From: Massilia yuzhufengensis
GTDB lineage: Bacteria > Pseudomonadota > Gammaproteobacteria > Burkholderiales > Burkholderiaceae_D
Reading direction: 5' to 3'
Length of the DNA: 64,000 nt
Assembly (NCBI RefSeq): GCF_900112225.1
Contig: NZ_FOLD01000003.1
Coordinates: forward strand, 62,001 to 126,000
The notes below the pieces were generated by a model. It was not told the DNA's origin and searched no databases. It was given only the letters and a program-made list of their open reading frames with translations. The position numbers were made by a program, and so were the translations under genes. This document shows positions 38,880 through 47,306 of the stretch, in pieces; within the stretch, counting starts at the first letter, position 1; every line of letters begins with the position of its first letter.

Positions 38880-39629
38880 TCAACCCTCCGTCCAGTACCA
38901 CAGGATGCAGGCCTGCTGGGCCGGCGCCAGGTCCGCGTCCACGTTGCCGTGTCCCCACAGGTGGTCGCGGTTCAGGTAGGAGCGGTTCCACTGGATGTTC
39001 CCGCCGTTCCAGGTGGCGGCGTCGCCCACGCAGACCGTGATCGGATGGTTGTCCACCCACCAGTCGGACACGCCGTTGTGCCAGGCCGCATGCACGGTAT
39101 CGCCGTCCGTCAGGTTGTCGGCCACGTCCTCGCCGCATTCGTCGGTGGTGATGCCGTCCCACATGGTGTCCCAGGCGCCGCAGTAGATGTGCAGGCGCGC
39201 AAAGATGTTCCACAGTCCGGCGACGCGGTCGCGATTCACGGTGTCGCAGGAATAGGCCATCACCCATTCGCTGTTCCAGTCCTCGCCCAGCTGCCAGCGG
39301 TTGGACCAGGTGCGCCATTCGGTCTGGGCGGTGTCGTAGAGCATGCGCGCGCGGCCGTCCGCTTCGTGGCCGCCGTGGGTCTCGAGCCAGAACAGGTCGA
39401 CGTCGTCGACCCAGTTGCGGTCGTCGCCGCCCTGGTCGGTGTCGCGGATGTCGGTTTCCCAGCAGTCGGTATTGGCCCAGTAGAAGGCGCGGGTGTGGCC
39501 GGATCCGCGCAGCTTCGCATCGAACCCGTTACTTCGGTTGAAGGTGTAGGTGAGGTCTCCAGCGGTGCTCACGCCTGCGGCGCGTGCATGACTGAAGTAG
39601 CGGATTGCTTCGACGCCGAATCTTGCCAT
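38880..39629 (-). CDS. DUF6345-like protein with caspase-like His/Cys motif pair
   Basis: This 249-residue acidic protein is rich in Trp, Asp and His. Its pattern recalls the DUF6345 family from memory. A hydrophobic block precedes His85-Gly86 (VDLFWLETHGGHE) and another precedes Cys128 (SEWVMAYSCDT), 43 residues apart. That arrangement matches clan CD peptidases (caspases, gingipains), where HG and C each follow a hydrophobic strand. AGGAG precedes the ATG. It is cytoplasmic by appearance and co-transcribed with the gene 3 nt downstream. Peptidase activity is a hypothesis only. Confidence 0.7.
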   Translation of the reverse strand: MARFGVEAIRYFSHARAAGVSTAGDLTYTFNRSNGFDAKLRGSGHTRAFYWANTDCWETDIRDTDQGGDDRNWVDDVDLFWLETHGGHEADGRARMLYDTAQTEWRTWSNRWQLGEDWNSEWVMAYSCDTVNRDRVAGLWNIFARLHIYCGAWDTMWDGITTDECGEDVADNLTDGDTVHAAWHNGVSDWWVDNHPITVCVGDAATWNGGNIQWNRSYLNRDHLWGHGNVDADLAPAQQACILWYWTEG

Positions 39630-39659
39630 GGCAAACTCCTTTCCCTATCGGAAGCTAGG

Positions 39660-39685
39660 CCGCCGGTCCGTAGCGGACGCGGCGG
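39660..39685. other. GC-rich hairpin between the dienelactone hydrolase and DUF6345-like genes
   Basis: CCGCCGGTCCG and CGGACGCGGCGG pair over about 11 bp with one bulge and a TAG loop. There is no T run on either strand, so it is not a typical intrinsic terminator; it could be an attenuating structure downstream of the minus-strand hydrolase gene. Confidence 0.35.
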
Positions 39686-39757
39686 GTGGTAGCAAGCGAT
39701 ACAGTAGGCCTGGCGGGAAGGTGCCGGACTGTCGTGGATCAGAGGCGGTGCGTAATC

Positions 39758-40456
39758 CTAGCGCAGGGTGCGCGCGAAGAAAGCTTCGGTGCGGCCGGCG
39801 GCGAGCTTGGCGGCCGCATCGTCGTAATGATTGCCGCCCGGACGCGCGAACGCATGGTTGCAGCCGGGATAGGAGTACAGCTCGACCTTGTCCTTGCCCT
39901 CGAGCGCGGCGCGGATCTTCGCCTGTGCATCCTTGCTGATGAACTCGTCTTCTTCGGCCAGGTGATAGAGCAGGGGCGCGCCGATATTCTCGGCTTCCTC
40001 GAGGTAGCCGTCGGTGCCGCCGCCGTAGTAGGCGGCGAAGGCGTCGGCGTCGGTGCGGGCAGCGCTCAGGTAGGTCATCAAGCCGCCCAGGCAATAGCCG
40101 GTGACGCCGACCTTGCCGTTGGCGTCCTGCAAGCCGCGCGCCGCGTTGATCGTCAGGGCAATGTCCTCGACGCCCTTGTCGCGGTCATAGGCCTGGTACA
40201 GGGCAAAGGCCTTGGTCCAGTCGCCTTCCTTCGCTTCCGACAGGTAGACCCCGGGCTCGATGCGCCAGAACAGGTCGGGGCAGACGGCGATATAGCCCTT
40301 GGCCGCCCAGTCGGCGGCGATGCTGCGGATGCCATCGTTCACGCCGAAGATTTCCTGCAGCACGATGACGACGGGGTGAGGTCCTGGGGTGGTGGGGCGG
40401 GCGACGTGGCAGGCGAAGCCGCCATCGGGCGTGGCCACGGTGAGTTGTTCGGTCAT
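39758..40456 (-). CDS. Dienelactone hydrolase-family protein
   Basis: This 232-residue alpha/beta hydrolase has the DLH triad: Glu36 in LQEIFGVN, Cys122 in GYCLGG, Asp170 in LAEEDEF and His201 in CNHAF. It may hydrolyse dienelactone or related carboxymethylene butenolides, but many DLH-like proteins have unassigned substrates and no chlorocatechol genes are nearby. ATG 40456 has AAAGGA at good spacing; ATG 40462 would abut it. Confidence 0.88.
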   Translation of the reverse strand: MTEQLTVATPDGGFACHVARPTTPGPHPVVIVLQEIFGVNDGIRSIAADWAAKGYIAVCPDLFWRIEPGVYLSEAKEGDWTKAFALYQAYDRDKGVEDIALTINAARGLQDANGKVGVTGYCLGGLMTYLSAARTDADAFAAYYGGGTDGYLEEAENIGAPLLYHLAEEDEFISKDAQAKIRAALEGKDKVELYSYPGCNHAFARPGGNHYDDAAAKLAAGRTEAFFARTLR

Positions 40457-40507
40457 GGGCATCCTTTCGAGATAAGTGGGACGATCCTGCTGCGTCATCA
40501 TAAAGGC

Positions 40508-40540
40508 AAAAGGGGCGCGCATCATCGACGCGCGCCCCCT
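40508..40540 (-). terminator. Rho-independent terminator of the M16 peptidase gene
   Basis: On the minus strand GGGGCGCGC pairs with GCGCGCCCC around a 9-base loop and is followed by TTTT. It begins about 20 nt after the M16 gene stop and ends before the dienelactone hydrolase start. Confidence 0.8.
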
Positions 40541-40558
40541 TCGTGCGGTGCTTTTCGC

Positions 40559-43396
40559 TTACTTGTTGATCAGCACCGGCTCACCGAAGCCCAGTTCCTT
40601 CATGCGCGGCAGCTGGGTCTTGGCGTCGCCCACCACCAGCCACACCATCTTCGACGGGTCCAGGTACTTCTGCGACAAGCTGCGGACCTGCGGCAGGGTC
40701 ATCGACTTGACGATCTGTTCGCGCTCCTTGACGTAGTCGGCGCGCCAGCCGTATTTGCTGATGTTATCCAGCATGTCGAGCTTGGCGCCGGCCGTCTCGA
40801 AGGCGCGCGCATTGCTCTTGACCAGGAAGTTGCGGGTGGTCTCCAGGTCCGCTTCCGAGTAGGTGGCCGGGTAGTCTTGCAGGATCTGTTTCACCAGCTG
40901 GGTCGATTCCAGCGTGACATTGCTGCGCACGCCGGAGCCGATCGTGAATGGTCCCGCGACCCGGGTGCCCGAGAAGTTCGAGTTGATGCCGTAGGTGTAG
41001 CCCTTGCCTTCTCGCAGTTGCTGGGTCAGGCGGGAAGCGAAGCCGCCGCCGCCCAGGATGTAGTTGGCGACCGCAGCCGGGTAGAAGTCGGCATCCGTCA
41101 CCGCCAGCGCCGGGTAGCCGATCTGCAGCACCGACTGCTTCGCATCCGGGATGTCGACGAAATAGACCTTGGCGGCGAGCGGGGTGGTGCTGGCTGCGGT
41201 CGCTGCCGGCAGGCTGACCGGCTTGGCTTTCCACGCTTGGCCGAGCTTGGCGAGCGAGGTCTCGACCGCCGCTTTCGGCAGCGCGCCGACCACGTGCATG
41301 CGGGCGACCGAGGGCGACAGGTTGGCGCCGTAGAAGCGCTTCAGGTCGTCGATGCCGATCGCATTCACGGTCTCGGCGGTGCCGAGGATGTTGCGCGAGC
41401 GGATGGCGTCGTTGCCGTAGATGAGCTTGCGGTAGTTGTTGCTGGCCACCGCGTTCGGATCGGCGTCCATCTGGCGAATCTGGCTCAGCACGCTTTGCTT
41501 GATCAGGGCGAATTCCTTCTCGTCCCAGCGCGGCTGCAGCAGGATTTCCTGCACCAGGTCCAGGGTCGCCTGGTAATTTCGCGCCAGGGTGGTCACGCTG
41601 ATGCGGATGTCTTCGGTGCGCGCCGTCACCGCGATGGCGGCGCCCAGTTGCTGGATCGCTTCTTCCAATTCCTGCGGCGTCTTGGTGGCGGTGCCCTGCG
41701 TCATCATGCGCGCCGTCAGGTTGGCCACGCCGACCTTGTCGAGCGTGTCCTGCAGCTGGCCGCCGTCGATGGCGATATCGAACTGCACCAGCGGCACCTC
41801 ATTGTTGACGATGCCGTGCACCCGCATGCCGTTGGCCAGCGTGCTGGTCCACACCGGTGGCGTCTTGACGGCGAGCGCGGCGCCGTAGGCCGGCTCCTTG
41901 CTGCGGTCGATCTTCGACGGCGACTTGGTGTACTCGGCGTTCGCGCTCGGGTCCACCGCCGCTTCCGCGCCCTGCACCAGCTTCTCTTCGACCACTTCGG
42001 CCTTGGCGGAACCGCTCAACGCCAGCGCCAGCTTGCCTTTCGGGACGAAACTGGTGGCCACATAAGGCTTGCCCTTGATATAGCGGTCGTACACGCGGCG
42101 CACGTCGGCCGGGGTGACGGCCAGGGTCTTCTTGATGCCTTCCTGGACATAGCCCGGGTTGCCGGTCAGGTAGTTGTATTCGGCCAGCAGGGCCGATTTG
42201 CCCAGCACGCTGGAAACCGAGCTGTAGAAGCGGGTTTCCAGGCCGGCCTTGATGCGGTTCAGGTCGCGTTCCGAGATGCCTTCCTTTTCAAACTTGGCGA
42301 AGGCCTGGTCGACCGCGCCGGCCACGTCGTCCAGCGGCTTGCCTTCGAAGGCGCGCACGGTCAGCACGAACTTGCCCGCCAGTTCGGCGGCATTGTTGCG
42401 GATCTGGACGCGCGGGGCCAGCTTGGTGTCTTCCACCAGCACCTGGTAGAAGGGCGCGCGCTTGGTCTGCGACAGGTATTCGGCCAGCACTTCGAGTGCA
42501 TAGGAATCCGGGTGCAGGTCTTCCACGGTGGGCCAGGCCATGGTCAGTTCCGGCAACTTGGCGAAATTGTCTTCGTGGGCCAGCTTGACGGTCTGCTTCA
42601 CCACGCCGGGACGCTTGGCCATCGACGCAATCTTCTCGCCGCGCTTGATCTCGGCAAAGTATTTCTCCACCCACTTGCGGGCCTGCACGGTGTCGAAATC
42701 GCCGGCGATGACCAGGGTGACATTGTTCGGCACGTACCACAGGCGGAAGAATTCCTTCACGTCGTCCAGGGTCGCGTTCTGCAGGTCGTCGAGCGAGCCG
42801 ATCACCTGCCAGTTGTACGGGTGGTCGGCCGGGAACAGGGCCTTGTCGATGACGTAGCGGGTGTGGCCATAGGGCGCGTTGTCGACGCCCTGGCGCTTCT
42901 CGTTCTTGACGACTTGCTTTTCCTTGGCCAGCACCGGATCGGTGACGGTGTTGATGAACCAGCCCAGCTTGTCCGCCTCGGCCCAGATCATTTTTTCCAA
43001 TGCATCCTTCGGCACCGTCTGCAGGTAGTTGGTGCGGTCGGTGGAGGTCGAGCCGTTGGCGCCCGAGCCGCCGATGCGCGCGCTCATCTTGTCCAGGCCG
43101 CCCTTGCCCAGGTTTTCCGATTCCAGGAACAGCAGGTGCTCGAACAGGTGGGCAAAGCCGGTACGGCCGGCCTTTTCGCGGGCCGAGCCCACGTGGGCGG
43201 TCAGGTTCACGGCCACCACCGGGTCGGAGCGGTCGACGTGGAAGATCACGTCCATGCCGTTGGGCAGGGTGAATTTCTGGAAGTCGACTTTCAGCGCGGT
43301 TTTCGCTGCGGCCGGGGCCGTCGCGGCCTGGGCGGGGACGATGGCGCTGGAGGCGAGCATGGCGGCCAGCAAGAGGGAAGACGGGAGACGCTGCAT
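40559..43396 (-). CDS. Secreted M16-family zinc metallopeptidase (insulinase/pitrilysin type)
   Basis: This 945-residue protein has a signal peptide (MQRLPSSLLLAAMLASSAIV, then AQAA). It carries two M16 halves. The first has the inverted zinc motif H83LFEH87 and a downstream acidic ligand region; the second half (about 500-945) lacks the motif, as in other two-domain pitrilysins. It degrades oligopeptides or misfolded protein fragments in the periplasm or outside. It has its own terminator and no operon partner. Confidence 0.92.
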   Translation of the reverse strand: MQRLPSSLLLAAMLASSAIVPAQAATAPAAAKTALKVDFQKFTLPNGMDVIFHVDRSDPVVAVNLTAHVGSAREKAGRTGFAHLFEHLLFLESENLGKGGLDKMSARIGGSGANGSTSTDRTNYLQTVPKDALEKMIWAEADKLGWFINTVTDPVLAKEKQVVKNEKRQGVDNAPYGHTRYVIDKALFPADHPYNWQVIGSLDDLQNATLDDVKEFFRLWYVPNNVTLVIAGDFDTVQARKWVEKYFAEIKRGEKIASMAKRPGVVKQTVKLAHEDNFAKLPELTMAWPTVEDLHPDSYALEVLAEYLSQTKRAPFYQVLVEDTKLAPRVQIRNNAAELAGKFVLTVRAFEGKPLDDVAGAVDQAFAKFEKEGISERDLNRIKAGLETRFYSSVSSVLGKSALLAEYNYLTGNPGYVQEGIKKTLAVTPADVRRVYDRYIKGKPYVATSFVPKGKLALALSGSAKAEVVEEKLVQGAEAAVDPSANAEYTKSPSKIDRSKEPAYGAALAVKTPPVWTSTLANGMRVHGIVNNEVPLVQFDIAIDGGQLQDTLDKVGVANLTARMMTQGTATKTPQELEEAIQQLGAAIAVTARTEDIRISVTTLARNYQATLDLVQEILLQPRWDEKEFALIKQSVLSQIRQMDADPNAVASNNYRKLIYGNDAIRSRNILGTAETVNAIGIDDLKRFYGANLSPSVARMHVVGALPKAAVETSLAKLGQAWKAKPVSLPAATAASTTPLAAKVYFVDIPDAKQSVLQIGYPALAVTDADFYPAAVANYILGGGGFASRLTQQLREGKGYTYGINSNFSGTRVAGPFTIGSGVRSNVTLESTQLVKQILQDYPATYSEADLETTRNFLVKSNARAFETAGAKLDMLDNISKYGWRADYVKEREQIVKSMTLPQVRSLSQKYLDPSKMVWLVVGDAKTQLPRMKELGFGEPVLINK

Positions 43397-43517
43397 GGTT
43401 ATCAAATCCTGGCAATAGAGAACGAACACGTGGCGCGGAGCGCGGTGCTCTGGATACTATTGCAATTTCCCGTTCGCTACAACGTCGGAACCGCTGCCGG
43501 TATGCGCGGCGGGTGCC

Positions 43518-45017
43518 TCAGCGCGCCAGCAAGGCGCCAAAGGCCTGGTCCAGCGCCGCCGCGCTGCGCTGCAGCCGTTCGCGCGCCTGCGCCGTCCACT
43601 GCCGGTCGCGCGCCAGTTCCTCCCTGGCGCTGCCCAGCATGCGCCGGACTTCCTCGGGCTGGGGGCCGCCGATGCCGACCCGGGTGCGCACCATGTTCTC
43701 GGCCGACAGCGCGCGCCGGAACGCCGCCTCGTCGAGCGGCAGCTTGACGTCGGCCAGCCCGTGGGCGCGGCCGGCCTCGGCGTAGATGCGTACCGCGTCG
43801 CGGTAGGGGAAAGTGGCGGGCGTGAACTGGTGCGCGCGTGCGTACAGCACGATCTCGGAAGCCACGTGGTGGCCGGTGCGGAACGGCACGCCGTGCTTGC
43901 GCTGCAGCGTTTCGGCCAGTTCCATCGAGGTGGTCCATTCGGCGTCGAGTTCCTCGCGCGCCCGCTTGGCGTCGACCCGCAGGGCGTCGAGCACGTCGGA
44001 GAAGCGCCGCATCATCTGCTGCCCCCGTTCGAACACCTTGCCGCCGCCCTCGTCCAGGCTGTTCGTGTAGTCGGCCATGCCCGACGGGACGTTGTGGGCG
44101 CGCAGCGTGACCATCTGCGCCGCCCCCACCACATCGGACGCCAGCGCGCGCGCATTCTGGATCATGCCGGGATTGGCCTTTTGCGGCATGGCGCTGCTGG
44201 TATAGGTCTTGCCAGGCGCCAGCAGCAGCCAGGGGCGGGCCTGGTGGTATTGCACGTGCACGTCCTGCATGAAGGCGCCGACCCGGATCGCGCTCGAGCC
44301 CAAGAGGTTGGCCGCCTCGATCGGCACGTCGTAGGCGCTGAGCTGGCCGGCGTCGTAGGCATTGACCACCAGGGCGTCGAAGCCGAGCAGCCCGGCCAGG
44401 CGCTGGCGGTCAAGCGGCCAGCTGGAGTTGGCCAGCACCGCGGTGCCCAGCGCGCTGCGGTTGACCCGGGCGTAGGCCTGGCGCAGCCGTTCGCTGTCGC
44501 GCGCGAACGAGTCGGCGAAGGCCAGCAGGTAGTGGGCATAGCTGGTCGGCATCGCCTGCACGCCATTGGTGTAGGCCGGCACCAGGGTGTCGACATTGTT
44601 CGCCGCGCTCTCGAGCAGGCGCGCGCGCACCGCCATCACCGCGTCGCCGAAGGCCAGCAGCTCGCTGCGCAGCTGGGCCGCGCGCAGCGTCGCATGCATG
44701 TCCTGGCGGCTGCGGCCCGAATGGATCAGGCTTGCCTCGGCGCCGGCCTGCTCGGTGATGAGCGCTTCGATCTGCAGCACGTCGGCGGGACGCTTGCCAC
44801 CCGGCCGGGCGCCCTGGCTGATCGAATGGGCCACGCCGCGCGCCACCTTGCCCGCCAGTGCGGGCGGCACGATGCCCTGTTCGACCGTCATTACGGTCGA
44901 GGCCATGTTGATGCGGCCGACCCAGTAGAAGAAGTCCTGCGGCGCGGCGGCGCCGGCCGCCAGTGGGAGGCAGGCGAGGCATGCGGCGATGGCGAGGCGG
45001 GTCAGTGGCAAAGTCAT
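43518..45017 (-). CDS. Exported argininosuccinate lyase/fumarase superfamily protein
   Basis: This 499-residue protein has a clear signal peptide (MTLPLTRLAIAACLACLPLA, AGA). The rest aligns with argininosuccinate lyase: HSGRSRQD at 99-106, AYTNGVQAMPTSYAHYLLAF (superfamily TxxQ...GHHLLAY), and the serine loop TSSAMPQKANP near Ser274-Ser275. The conserved His of the THxQ motif appears as Asn (T-N-G-V-Q). Cytoplasmic arginine biosynthesis would not need export, so this is probably a lyase or ligand-binding variant working in the periplasm, perhaps releasing fumarate. It faces an exported hydrolase across a shared promoter region. Confidence 0.8.
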   Translation of the reverse strand: MTLPLTRLAIAACLACLPLAAGAAAPQDFFYWVGRINMASTVMTVEQGIVPPALAGKVARGVAHSISQGARPGGKRPADVLQIEALITEQAGAEASLIHSGRSRQDMHATLRAAQLRSELLAFGDAVMAVRARLLESAANNVDTLVPAYTNGVQAMPTSYAHYLLAFADSFARDSERLRQAYARVNRSALGTAVLANSSWPLDRQRLAGLLGFDALVVNAYDAGQLSAYDVPIEAANLLGSSAIRVGAFMQDVHVQYHQARPWLLLAPGKTYTSSAMPQKANPGMIQNARALASDVVGAAQMVTLRAHNVPSGMADYTNSLDEGGGKVFERGQQMMRRFSDVLDALRVDAKRAREELDAEWTTSMELAETLQRKHGVPFRTGHHVASEIVLYARAHQFTPATFPYRDAVRIYAEAGRAHGLADVKLPLDEAAFRRALSAENMVRTRVGIGGPQPEEVRRMLGSAREELARDRQWTAQARERLQRSAAALDQAFGALLAR

Positions 45018-45100
45018 GGTGTCCTGGGGCGACGTGGGTGTGGCAGCGAATATACTGCCCACGCATAGCCTATGTAAAATATCCGGTTGCCCCAATCCTG

Positions 45101-45115
45101 ATACTTTTTAAGTAT
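45101..45115. promoter_or_regulatory. Candidate LysR operator in the lyase/hydrolase divergent promoter
   Basis: ATACTTTTTAAGTAT is a perfect palindrome (ATACTT-TTT-AAGTAT) with T-N11-A geometry. It lies between the minus-strand lyase and the plus-strand hydrolase. A related site (ATATCTATTAAGTAT) lies at 47157-47171 beside the LysR gene and the receptor gene. Confidence 0.65.
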
Positions 45116-45186
45116 GCGAATAATCGCATCCGCCCAGGGGCCCGGTGCGCTATCGTGGGAGCCTGAAAAACTACGGGAGGAGCCCC

Positions 45187-46224
45187 ATGCGTATCGCCAG
45201 GACCTTGTTGACCGGCCTCGGAGGACTGCTTGCCGGTGGCGCCCTGCAGGCGGCCAGCCTGCAGGAAACGCCGCTTGGACAGGATGGCCATTACCGGCTG
45301 TCCTACTACAGCAACCAGCCGCTGGCCGCAGCGATGCCGGCCATCACCCGCGTGGTGATCGTCGTGCACGGGATCCTGCGCGATGCCGACCGCTCGCTCG
45401 CTTCCGCCGAGTCGGCGCTGGCCGGCAGCGGCGCGGATGGCGGCGCCGTGCTGCTGGTGGCGCCGCAGTTCTGGAACGAGGCCGATGCGAAGGCCGGCAA
45501 GGTGGCGCCAGCCACCCCGTACTGGCACAAGGCCGGCTGGAGCCTCGGCTACGATTCGGGCGACGGCCGCGCCCTGAGTTCGTTCACCGTGATCGACGAC
45601 CTGGTGCGCAAGTTCGCCGACCCGGCGGCCTTCCCGGGAGTGCGGCGTATCGTGGTGGCGGGCCATTCCGCCGGCGCCCAGATGATCTCGCGCCACGCCG
45701 CCTTCAATACCGTCCACGACAGCCTGCGCAAGAACGTGTCGCTGCGCTACGTGGTGGCCAATGCCGGCACCTACATGTACTTCACCGGCGAGCGGACCGC
45801 GGACACCGGCGCCTGCCCGGGCTACGACGCCTACAAGTACGGCACGGCCAGCTTCCCGGACGGCTTCGGCTATCCGCACGGCCAGGCGCCGCTGGAGCGC
45901 TTCCGGCGCTTCGCGGCCCGCGACATCAGCTTCCTGCAGGGGACCGACGACACCCGGCCCGCCACCGCCGAGGGCGGCCCCGACGGCAGTTGCGCGGCGC
46001 TGCTGGGCGGCGCCACCCGGCTGGCACGGGGCGTGGAGCATGCGCGCCACCTGCGCGCGCTGGCGCGGCGCGAAGGCGCCAGCCTGCACAGCCAGTTCCA
46101 CCGGGTGCAGGGCGTGGGCCACGACGAGGGACGCATGTGGGCTGCGGCCTGTGCGGCCGAACCCCTGTTCGGCGCGCCGAAGCGGGCCGGGGCGCCCGGC
46201 GCCGCCTGTGCGGCGCTGGACTAG
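45187..46224 (+). CDS. Exported alpha/beta hydrolase
   Basis: This 345-residue protein has a signal peptide (MRIARTLLTGLGGLLAGGAL, QAAS). A serine hydrolase core is visible: oxyanion-region VVIVVHGILRDADRS, nucleophile in AGHSAGAQM and a probable His in GVGHDEGRM near the C-terminus. GGAGGAG precedes ATG 45187. It is divergent from the exported lyase and overlaps the minus-strand LysR gene by 4 nt at its end. Esterase activity on a small ester is likely but the substrate is unknown. Confidence 0.82.
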   Translation: MRIARTLLTGLGGLLAGGALQAASLQETPLGQDGHYRLSYYSNQPLAAAMPAITRVVIVVHGILRDADRSLASAESALAGSGADGGAVLLVAPQFWNEADAKAGKVAPATPYWHKAGWSLGYDSGDGRALSSFTVIDDLVRKFADPAAFPGVRRIVVAGHSAGAQMISRHAAFNTVHDSLRKNVSLRYVVANAGTYMYFTGERTADTGACPGYDAYKYGTASFPDGFGYPHGQAPLERFRRFAARDISFLQGTDDTRPATAEGGPDGSCAALLGGATRLARGVEHARHLRALARREGASLHSQFHRVQGVGHDEGRMWAAACAAEPLFGAPKRAGAPGAACAALD

Positions 46225-47147
46225 GCCTGGCCCGGGCCGCCCGCGATGTGGGCCGCCTCGGCCAGGAAGTTGCGCAGCGTGGGCGCGTCATCGTGTTCGC
46301 GGTAGGCCAGCGTGAGCGGCGCCGTCAGGCTGCGGTCACGCTCGGCGATGCGGCAGTACACGACGTTGCGGGCATGGAAGCCGGTCATCGAGGCCGGCAC
46401 CGCCGACACCCCGGCGCCCGCCGCTACCAGGCTAATGACGGTCAGCATGCGCTCGACTTCGACCGCCACGTGCGGGGTGAAGCCGGCGCGCCCGCACGCC
46501 GCCACCAGGCTGGCGTACATGCCCAGGCTGCCGCTATGCCGCAGCAGCACGAAGGACTGCTCGCGCAGCGCTTCCAGCGACAGGGTCGGCAGCTTGGCGG
46601 GCTTGCAGGGCGGCAGGCCGGGAAAGCCGGTGGGCACCACCAGCAGCAGTTCTTCTTCCGCCAGCACGTCGTAGCGGATCCCGTAGGGATGGCGCACCGG
46701 CTGGCGCAGGAAGCCGGCGTGCAGGTCGCCGCTCTCCAGCGCGCGCGTCAGTTCGCTCGCGTTTTCTTCCCTGAACTCCAGCATCACGGCCGGCCAGGCC
46801 GCGCGGTAGGCGCGCACGATCCTGGGCAGCAGGTCGTGCGCGGCCGCCGAGCTGGTGAACCCCAGCCGCAGCAGGCCTTGCGCGCCGCGCGCGGCCAGGC
46901 CGGCGCGCACCACCCCGGCGTCGACGCCGGCCAGGACCGCGCGCGCCTCGACCAGGAAGGCTTCTCCGCCCGCGGTCAGGGCCGCGCCTTTGGCATGGCG
47001 CAGGAATAGCGGAAAACCCAGTTCGGCCTCGAGCGCGCGGATCTGCTGGCTCAGGGGCGGCTGCTGCATGTGCAGGCGCTCGGCCGCGCGCGTGAAGTGG
47101 CCTTCCTCGGCGACGGCGATGAAATAGCGGAGATGTCTCAGTTCCAT
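46221..47147 (-). CDS. LysR-type regulator of the exported hydrolase/receptor cluster
   Basis: This 308-residue regulator has a standard LysR N-terminal helix-turn-helix (MELRHLRYFIAVAEEGHFTR and AERLHMQQPPLSQQI), like BenM/CbnR group members that sense aromatic or dicarboxylic acids. The effector domain follows (about 90-300). It is divergent from the TonB receptor, with a palindrome 10 bp upstream of its start. A related palindrome sits between the lyase and the hydrolase, so it may control both divergent units. Confidence 0.9.
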   Translation of the reverse strand: MELRHLRYFIAVAEEGHFTRAAERLHMQQPPLSQQIRALEAELGFPLFLRHAKGAALTAGGEAFLVEARAVLAGVDAGVVRAGLAARGAQGLLRLGFTSSAAAHDLLPRIVRAYRAAWPAVMLEFREENASELTRALESGDLHAGFLRQPVRHPYGIRYDVLAEEELLLVVPTGFPGLPPCKPAKLPTLSLEALREQSFVLLRHSGSLGMYASLVAACGRAGFTPHVAVEVERMLTVISLVAAGAGVSAVPASMTGFHARNVVYCRIAERDRSLTAPLTLAYREHDDAPTLRNFLAEAAHIAGGPGQA

Positions 47148-47156
47148 GGAAGGTCG

Positions 47157-47171
47157 ATATCTATTAAGTAT
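47157..47171. promoter_or_regulatory. Candidate LysR operator beside the LysR gene and TonB receptor promoter
   Basis: ATATCTATTAAGTAT, flanked as CGATA...TATCG, is an imperfect inverted repeat sharing the AAGTAT half-site with 45101-45115. It is 10 bp upstream of the LysR start codon, suited to autoregulation. The receptor's possible promoter (TTGTAC at 47193-47198, 16 bp, TATACG at 47215-47220) is downstream. Confidence 0.6.
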
Positions 47172-47306
47172 CGAATCATCATAATTGATATATTGTACAT
47201 TGCCAGAACAAGCCTATACGATGTTTTCGGGCGCACACCACAGGTGGCGCGGCGGCGCGGTCCCGGCCCCGGAGACGAAAACTATAACGAGAAAAGGTAG
47301 GCTGAC

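Noticed and set aside
40559-43396. Long plus-strand open frame opposite the M16 peptidase
   Set aside because: It has shadow-type composition and no recognisable domain, while the minus-strand frame has a signal peptide and the HxxEH motif.
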